Source of the DNA: Nymphalis io
Taxonomy: Eukaryota > Arthropoda > Insecta > Lepidoptera > Nymphalidae
Assembly (NCBI RefSeq): GCF_905147045.1
Contig: NC_065888.1
Span: forward strand, 5,089,001 to 5,153,000
Direction of reading: 5' to 3'
DNA length: 64,000 nucleotides
The number at the start of each line of letters is the position of its first letter. Positions within the stretch are counted from its first letter, which is position 1. Below, piece after piece: positions 57,301-64,000 of the stretch. Made by a program: the position numbers and the translations under genes. Under the pieces are notes generated by a model. The model worked only from the letters and a program-made list of their open reading frames with translations, did no database searches and was not told the DNA's origin.

Positions 57301-57867
57301 GTTAAGTTAGTGGGCACTATGCATAGCTGTATGATACCCACCGACGTGTGTTGTTTTAACAATGAAGCACGAAGCGGATGCATTAGCGCTGCATAGTTGG
57401 TGGCAGCGCGAGCGGCTAGACGAGGGAGAGGCGAGGTTTGGCATCGCGTGCAGCAGTCTTGCGACTTGCGGCCACACTCCACCGACCTACATTTTATGCG
57501 CCGGCGAGCTCATTATTTACTAGTTGGGTTGCACACGCATCGCTCGCCCTCGTAACTTCGCCACCCCTTCGTGATCTCGCAACTATCATTTTCGCAATTG
57601 GTTGCAAAATTAGGGGAAGGATCGACTGACTACCTGCGAAAACACTACAAAAAATACACTAACCATGCACACAAACAAAAAATGCGACCTCCCGACGGAG
57701 CCAGGTTCGCAGCCGTCGATGTAGGTGTCTACATTTTGGAAACAAAACAAAATAAAATAAAGTCGCGTGAGAACGCGACATAGGGATACGGGCGGCAGGT
57801 TGAGAGAGTGAGGCGGCACGACAGCCGACGTAAACAAACCACGGTCGGGAGCTTCGACCGTACTCAC

Positions 57868-58000
57868 CATTTTGGGGATCCTCCGATTCAGGGTGAATTG
57901 ATATGGCCGCAGTGGCCCACGTAGTGAAGAGCGGGGATGTCGTCAGAAAAATCAGCACAAGCACAGTCACACGGGATGGTTCAAGACACGCACTCGGTAA
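57868..58000 (-). other. Possible first exon with signal-peptide-like frame
   Basis: A minus-strand frame starting at a GTG (57968-57970) reads VTVLVLIFLTTSPLFTTWAT, then AAISIHPESEDPQN, and ends at a consensus donor GTGAGT (57862-57867). Hydrophobic core and small residues before IS resemble a secretion signal. There is no ATG in frame. Alternatively, the AAAATG at the very end of the segment could be the start codon of a spliced transcript. Confidence 0.3.
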
Positions 58001-58009
58001 ATAAAAACA

Positions 58010-58260
58010 TCGACCACGACACGTCCCGTCCTACACTACGTTCACGGCCCGCGCCAGTGCAGTTTACGTCACCGCATCCCGCTCCCGACTGGCTGAACGC
58101 GGCGCGAGCGAGCGACGACCTCGCGCTGCAGCGTGCACCGTCCCGCGCCGCGCACCCCGCCGCGCCCTACCGGCAGGGCCCCCGCCCGCGCAGACCCTAC
58201 CGCTCCCTATGCCCCGCGCAGTCCGCGCTCGTCCTACGTCCGGTGAATCACGAACACAGA
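58010..58260. promoter_or_regulatory. CpG-rich island, probable promoter
   Basis: About 250 bp of very GC- and CpG-rich sequence, including a full CRE-like TTACGTCA at 58067-58074 and repeated 'gcgagcgagcgacg'. It sits just upstream (minus strand) of the signal-like exon candidate, so it may be its promoter. Long open frames on both strands here come from base composition. Confidence 0.4.
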
Positions 58261-58319
58261 TTATACTATCGCGACGAATATCTCTACACGACATCCTATA
58301 CAAGATGCTTTTTTTAGGT

Positions 58320-59421
58320 AACGATACCAAAATGTGTTTAAATTGTCAAGCCATCCGGTCTGTTTCAAAGCAGCATATACCTTTATGAATATAAATTCGT
58401 TTTAATAACATTAAATGGTTTATAAATATGCTGTTGACTACATTTGTTTAATATTTAATTTATTTAAGGAATTAATTAGAAAACATTATTGTACATTTAG
58501 TCTACACAAAAACTATAATTATGTTTAAGCGAAAAATAAGACAGATATTGTAATAAAATTAAAAGATATTTCTCATATAATATTTTTATTTCGTAAAAAT
58601 TTATGATTTTAACGTTATTTTTGTACTTCGCTTTATTAAAAAAGCATCATGTGCGGTCGAAATTGCGCATTATTAATTTTTCTTTCGACTCAACTCGACA
58701 AATATTTTCTGCACATGACGGTATATTTATGAAATAACTGTCACTACCTTCCCTTTTTAAAATAAATACAAAAAAACGTACGTATATAATGCAGACGTAA
58801 GTGTTAAATAAAAGCTATATATTTTGACGCTAAGGTATGTTATGTGATTACTATTGCAACATTAATGTAAATATAGTGTACCACGATTTAATTTAATTTA
58901 AAAAAAAATATCGGTTAAACTTTTTTGTAATCCATCGAATTCGATGAAGGGAAACATCGTAAATAAAATAAAAGTACCACACACCCGCAATGGTGCAGCG
59001 CGGTAGAATAAGCTTTTTCTTAGACTTTGGAGAAGCGAGGTCCAGCAGAGATTCAGGCAAACTTATATACTTATTTTACTATAGTATATATTTTTTATAT
59101 GTGTTCAAAATAAATAAAAATATTAGAAAACTAACTTTTTTTATAACTTAAATAATATTTTGTCGTTTTTAAATAGCGCTAGCGATTTCGTCAATCTCAA
59201 AATAAAAAAATATTCAATACAGAAACGGTACGTTTGCTTATTGATTTTCAAATATTAACCACCGTTTCTGAAAGATATTCCTCAGAACAGAAGAAATGGC
59301 AAAATCCGATTTAAAACGGATTATACGATTTCATAAAGTCTAGAAAATTATATTTTTCTTTTACAGAAAAAGGGATATCAAATTGAAAATATATGTACTC
59401 TATTCAAGTATGCTTTAACAA
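58320..59421. other. AT-rich intergenic DNA
   Basis: No coding signal or named repeat was recognised before the tandem composite units begin. Confidence 0.6.
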
Positions 59422-59727
59422 GCTATGCATGAAAAGCTACCACCAGTGTAGATCCTACCGCGAGGAACCGGCAAGAAACTCAGTTATTAACAAACATTAA
59501 GTAATAAGTGGTTTTATTAAGTAAAATGTATGTAACGAGTACGAATAAATAGCATTGCAAGAGACAATACTACCAAAATATGCCAAATATCATAGAATTT
59601 ACATTTTAAACTAAAATATATGTTAAACTCAACGCTAGGACCAACGCGTATATAATTTAGAATAACCTAATATTTATTTAAGTTGATTATAAATTTTGTT
59701 ATGTTATTTAATTTTTTGTTATGTTAT

Positions 59728-60165
59728 TACTTTCACGGAAAAATGTCATTACTTAAGAAATGCAAGATTAGTGGTGAAGATGCTATATCCTGTATAATAA
59801 GAGGTCTGCCAGCTGAATTACGACCAAATGCAAAAGCATATAACTGTACGAAACCGGAACAGTTATACTTTGGATATTTAGCGTCATTGGAAAACTATAA
59901 ACGGATTGAAATGGTCAATTCCGCTAGAAGAGCAACTTGGAGAAGAGGCCGCGCTAAAGGTGTTTCGTCGAATACTATTTGAAGCACACAAGAACTCGCA
60001 GATACAAAACGCTGCTACACATGTCGTCGAATGGGGCACGAGGCGAGGAATTGTAAGGCGACAACGCGCTGCGACTACTGTCATCGCTTGGGGCACAGCA
60101 TCGCGACGTGCTGGTTTTCTTCAAGCGGTTCAAGCCAGCCCACAAAAAAGGTCAGCAACGTTTAA
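59728..60165 (+). pseudogene. Gypsy gag 3' part with zinc knuckles, copy 1
   Basis: A partial capsid frame (LKKCKISGEDAISCIIRGLP) is interrupted by TGA at 59980-59982. The same frame resumes and encodes two CX2CX4HX4C zinc knuckles (CYTCRRMGHEARNC and CDYCHRLGHSIATC) before TAA at 60163-60165. The 5' half of gag is removed by the internal deletion. Confidence 0.85.
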
Positions 60166-60189
60166 CATATTACCTACAATATTTTATCT

Positions 60190-61450
60190 GACTTATATAA
60201 GAAAACTGCTTATGTGAAAGGTCACGGGTTAATCGCATATATAGATACAGGTAGCAAATTAAATTTGCTTACCCTCGCAACAACAAAAAAATTAGAACTA
60301 CAAATTCAACCATATAATGTAATAATAAGAGGCTTTGGGGGCAGTCAATTACATTCTTTAGGTAAATGTGAGGTAGAAATAAATATTGACAATATTGTAC
60401 TGAATGGACAAGTTGAGATAACAGACTATCATCTACCCGACATAGATTTAATAATAGGCCATACATTGATCTATCAAAATCATGTTAGCTTAGAGACCAC
60501 CGCCGCATCTGTGTCATTTTACCCGACAAATAAATTAAACATTGACGTTATATGTATTAATTTAGATTCAAATGACTTTATAAATAGTTTTCCTGTACTC
60601 TTAACTGACAATATTAATATTAAAAAATGTAATTATGCCTTTGTATCCGTTAGGGTTATTCATTATTTATACACGGAGAACAAATCGTATTTAATACACG
60701 GGGTCTTTTACGAGTTAGGAGCTACATCTTATTACATACCAGAATGTATAATTAATTGTAAAGATTGTTTTATAAAAGTAATTAATGTAGGAGATGATGA
60801 AATTTCTTGGCAAAAAGATAGATTGGTGGCTAGAGCAGAAATATTTAATGAGTACAATTCTGATAGCAATATATTAATGATAGAATCACAAAAAAATAAT
60901 AATAATATAATTCGATTAACAGATATTGATGTAGGTGAACTAAGCGATAAACAAAGTGACAGCTTATTAAATTTATTAAACCAATATAGTAGTTCATTTG
61001 CTAAAAATACAAAAGAGTTAGGATGTACAAATTTAATTGAGATGAATATACAAACCACTACCAATCGACCCGTATGTTTTAAACCTTATCGTCTTTCATA
61101 TAAAGACCGTGAAATTGTTGATAGCAAAGTTCAAGATTTAATAGATGCCGGTATTGTACGAGTCTACTTCCGATTATGCGAGTCCAGTAGTATTAGTTAA
61201 AAAGAAAGGAGGTGATTATCGTCTCTGTGTCGATTATCGTGCACTAAATGCTCTTACTATAAAATATCGTTTTCCGTTACCTCATATAGAGGATCAGGTG
61301 ACTCGGTTAGGCGGTAAAGTTTATTTTACGGCACTAGATCTTTCACAAGGCCATTATCAGGTACCTATGGCCGCGGAATCAATTAAGAATACCGCTTTTG
61401 TAACTCCTTCCGGGCAATATGAGTTTACAAAAATGCCATGGATTAGCTAA
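60190..61450 (+). pseudogene. Gypsy protease and partial reverse transcriptase, copy 1
   Basis: The frame open at 60214-61200 carries an aspartic protease (AYIDTGSKLNLL) and the hydrophobic IDLIIGHTLI strand. A linker and the start of reverse transcriptase (YKDREIVDSKVQDLIDAGIV) follow. The frame slips near 61160; the continuation (61145-61450) has SPVVLVKKKGGDYRLCVDYR and LDLSQGHYQVPM. A second break near 61435 and truncation follow before the catalytic YxDD box. No RNase H or integrase is present. Confidence 0.88.
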
Positions 61451-61759
61451 TGCTCCAGCCGTTTTGCTATGCATGAAAAGCTACCACCAGTGTAGATTCT
61501 ACCGCGAGGAACCGGCAAGAAACTCAGTTATTAACAAACATTAAGTAATAAGTGGTTTTATTAAGTAAAATGTATGTAACGAGTACGAATAAATAGCATT
61601 GCAAGAGACAATACTACAAAAATATGCCAAATATCATAGAATTTACATTTTAAACTAAAATATATGTTAAACTCAACGCTAGGACCAACGCTTATATAAT
61701 TTAGAATAACCTAATATTTATTTAAGTTGATTATAAATTTTGTTATGTTATTTAATTTC

Positions 61760-61965
61760 GTGATACGATTTTTACAACTACCGACATTATAATGATTTAA
61801 CTTTTGTATAAAAAGCGATGTATTTACAATGAACGATCATTTAAACAGGGTGGTTACTCTGCCTGTTTAATAAATATTGTTTATAACAACACAACACTTC
61901 TTTCGCTATCCTGGCTCACCTTCTGTTTCATCTCAGAAGTGGGATCGGCCTAAAATATGTCGGGA
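61760..61965 (+). promoter_or_regulatory. LTR and leader-like region of the gypsy element
   Basis: Contains a TATA-like 'tataaaaagcg' (61809-61819) and an AATAAA (61870-61875). These are followed by GT-rich then pyrimidine-rich sequence and 'tcagaagtgggatc' (61933-61946), a possible primer-binding site region, shortly before gag. The order fits an LTR (U3-R-U5) and leader. Exact borders could not be set because the downstream LTR is not in the window. Confidence 0.5.
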
Positions 61966-61975
61966 CCGTACATAG

Positions 61976-62854
61976 ATGGTCATGGAAACCACAAAAGGAA
62001 CAGATCCGTCTATATCATCATCTGAAGAAGAAGAAGAAAATGAATTATTATTTTTAACTCCTTCAAAATCTGTCGACGTAGTACCAGCCAAAAGAAGACG
62101 CGTGGCTCCAGCGGATGCAGAAGTGATTCTTAAATTTCGTCCCGATGAAAAAACGAGTAACGTGTCCGGAGGGTTGCACAAAATTGATCAGTTGGGTGAC
62201 ATTTATGACTGGAGCCCTAAGTATCGGCAATTTATCATGCAAATCCGGCTTAGAGGTTCTGCGCGAGAATGGTATGAAGACTTGGATGATTATAATCCTT
62301 CCTGGGACGAGTGGAAGGAAGCATTGAAAACTGCGTTTCCATGGTCTACGGATTACGTTGATAGACTCGAAGAAATGTTGGCAAGAAAGAAAAATGATTC
62401 TGAGACAATGACTAAGTACTTTCACGGAAAAATGTCATTACTTAAGAAATGCAAGATTAGTGGTGAAGATGCTATATCCTGTATAATAAGAGGTCTGCCA
62501 GCTGAATTACGACCAAATGCAAAAGCATATAACTGTACGAAACCGGAACAGTTATACTTTGGATATTTATCGTCATTGGAAAACTATAAACGGATTGAAA
62601 TGGTCAATTCCGCTAGAAGAGCAACTTGGAGAAGAGGCCGCGCTAAAGGTGTTTCGTCGAATACTATTTGAAGCACACAAGAACTCGCAGATACAAAACG
62701 CTGCTACACATGTCGTCGAATGGGGCACGAGGCGAGGAATTGTAAGGCGACAACGCGCTGCGACTACTGTCATCGCTTGGGGCACAGCATCGCGACGTGC
62801 TGGTTTTCTTCAAGCGGTTCAAGCCAGCCCACAAAAAAGGTCAGCAACGTTTAA
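61976..62854 (+). pseudogene. Gypsy gag, copy 2, one stop codon
   Basis: Starts near MVMETTKGTDPS, has an acidic Ser/Glu tract, then capsid (PKYRQFIMQIRLRGSAREWY, EMLARKKNDSETMTKYF). The same TGA as copy 1 interrupts it at 62669-62671. The frame then continues through both zinc knuckles to TAA at 62852-62854. Apart from the shared stop the frame is intact. Confidence 0.9.
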
Positions 62855-62878
62855 CATATTACCTACAATATTTTATCT

Positions 62879-64000
62879 GACTTATATAAGAAAATTGCTT
62901 ATGTGAAAGGTCACGGGTTAATCGCATATATAGATACAGGTAGCAAATTAAATTTGCTTACCCTCGCAACAACAAAAAAATTAGAACTACAAATTCAACC
63001 ATATAATGTAATAATAAGAGGCTTTGGGGGCAGTCAATTACATTCTTTAGGTAAATGTGAGGTAGAAATAAATATTGACAATATTGTACTGAATGGACAA
63101 GTTGAGATAACAGACTATCATCTACCCGACATAGATTTAATAATAGGCCATACATTGATCTATCAAAATCATGTTAGCTTAGAGACCACCGCCGCATCTG
63201 TGTCATTTTACCCGACAAATAAATTAAACATTGACGTTATATGTATTAATTTAGATTCAAATGACTTTATAAATAGTTTTCCTGTACTCTTAACTGACAA
63301 TATTAATATTAAAAAATGTAATTATGCCTTTGTATCAGTTAGGGTTATTCATTATTTATACACGGAGAACAAATCGTATTTAATACACGGGGTCTTTTAC
63401 GAGTTAGGAGCTACATCTTATTACATACCAGAATGTATAATTAATTGTAAAGATTGTTTTATAAAAGTAATTAATGTAGGAGATGATGAAATTTCTTGGC
63501 AAAAAGATAGATTGGTGGCTAGAGCAGAAATATTTAATGAGTACAATTCTGATAGCAATATATTAATGATAGAATCACAAAAAAATAATAATAATATAAT
63601 TCGATTAACAGATATTGATGTAGGTGAACTAAGCGATAAACAAAGTGACAGCTTATTAAATTTATTAAACCAATATAGTAGTTCATTTGCTAAAAATACA
63701 AAAGAGTTAGGATGTACAAATTTAATTGAGATGAATATACAAACCACTACCAATCGACCCGTATGTTTTAAACCTTATCGTCTTTCATATAAAGACCGTG
63801 AAATTGTTGATAGCAAAGTTCAAGATTTAATAGATGCCGGTATTGTACGAGTCTACTTCCGATTATGCGAGTCCAGTAGTATTAGTTAAAAAGAAAGGAG
63901 GTGATTATCGTCTCTGTGTCGATTATCGTGCACTAAATGCTCTTACTATAAAATATCGTTTTCCGTTACCTCATATAGAGGATCAGGTGACTCGGTTAGG
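62879..64000 (+). pseudogene. Gypsy protease and partial reverse transcriptase, copy 2
   Basis: The same protease frame (62903-63889), with the DTGS active site and the same frame slip near 63849 as copy 1. The reverse transcriptase continues in the other frame to the window edge. The 328-residue frame appears identical to copy 1. Confidence 0.9.

Larger units (their letters stand above)
47200..57860. other. Long repeat-poor stretch upstream of the first Utx exon found
   Basis: I recognise no transposon family here, unlike the rest of the window. GC-richer islands occur near 47950-48300, 50160-50290, 52500-52860, 53460-53620, 54220-54710 and 57360-57480. It may be the first introns of Utx, regulatory DNA, or introns of another gene. 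The missing Utx TPR exons were looked for and not found. A short CA microsatellite lies at 48322-48336. Confidence 0.45.
59422..61465 (+). mobile_element. Composite gypsy-containing unit, copy 1 (internally deleted)
   Basis: The unit has a LINE-tail-like start (59422-59714), then a 3' part of gag, protease and the start of reverse transcriptase. It lacks the sequence matching 61759-62416 of copy 2, with a 13-nt filler (59715-59727) at the junction that repeats adjacent bases. The unit ends abruptly inside reverse transcriptase, where copy 2 begins with the same 'gctatgcatgaaaagctacc'. Confidence 0.9.
61466..64000 (+). mobile_element. Composite gypsy-containing unit, copy 2 (runs off the window)
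   Basis: Starts with the same LINE-tail-like block as copy 1 and keeps the LTR/leader and full gag that copy 1 lost. By eye I noted only about six single-base differences from copy 1 over roughly 1.9 kb. The window ends within reverse transcriptase at the point matching about 61311. Confidence 0.92.

Noticed and set aside
57937..58317. 126-codon plus-strand frame over the CpG island
   Set aside because: Composition-driven: GC-rich sequence has few stops, both strands are open, and no motif or splice context supports it.

Overview
This is eukaryotic nuclear DNA, almost certainly from a lepidopteran insect (butterfly or moth). It is AT-rich, its genes have many introns with GT-AG borders, and it carries typical lepidopteran repeats: tRNA-derived SINEs, the interspersed repeat containing 'accatcaggtggccca', a mori-type mariner, RTE and R4/Dong LINEs, and DIRS-like and Ty3/gypsy elements. 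No prokaryotic operon, CRISPR array or intact rRNA or tRNA gene was seen.

Three protein genes can be supported. (1) Left end, minus strand: five coding exons (7494-7789, 1360-1595, 807-1090, 469-677, 49-261) of an unrecognised Pro/Arg/Ser-rich protein that runs off the left edge. A GC-rich block at 15513-15705 may be its 5' exon. (2) Plus strand, 19030-24933: a complete nine-exon Shc adaptor (PTB - CH1 - SH2, 413 aa). About 25 copies of a 40/41-bp GC-rich minisatellite begin within a few bases of its stop codon. (3) Minus strand, 47193-35229: eight exons of the histone H3K27 demethylase Utx/KDM6A (TPR repeats, linker, JmjC, C-terminal zinc domain). The C-terminus is complete, but the exons before the third or fourth TPR were not found.

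The rest is introns, intergenic DNA and transposon remains. At 30-33.6 kb a DIRS-like reverse transcriptase fragment is split by a 5'-truncated RTE LINE and followed by a decayed Ty3/gypsy integrase and an LTR. A decayed R4/Dong LINE of about 4.5 kb fills the large Utx intron (about 37970-42475). The 47.2-59.4 kb stretch has few recognisable repeats and some GC-rich islands, with one orphan exon candidate and one signal-peptide-like ORF. From 59422 to the right edge there are two nearly identical tandem copies of a composite unit containing a defective Ty3/gypsy element. They share the same disabling mutations.

Shc acts in receptor tyrosine kinase/Ras signalling and Utx in chromatin. Nothing in the sequence links the two genes functionally. 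I did not find a convincing new multi-gene system. The most unusual items are the minisatellite at the Shc stop codon, two perfect short-loop palindromes, and the tandem composite gypsy units.
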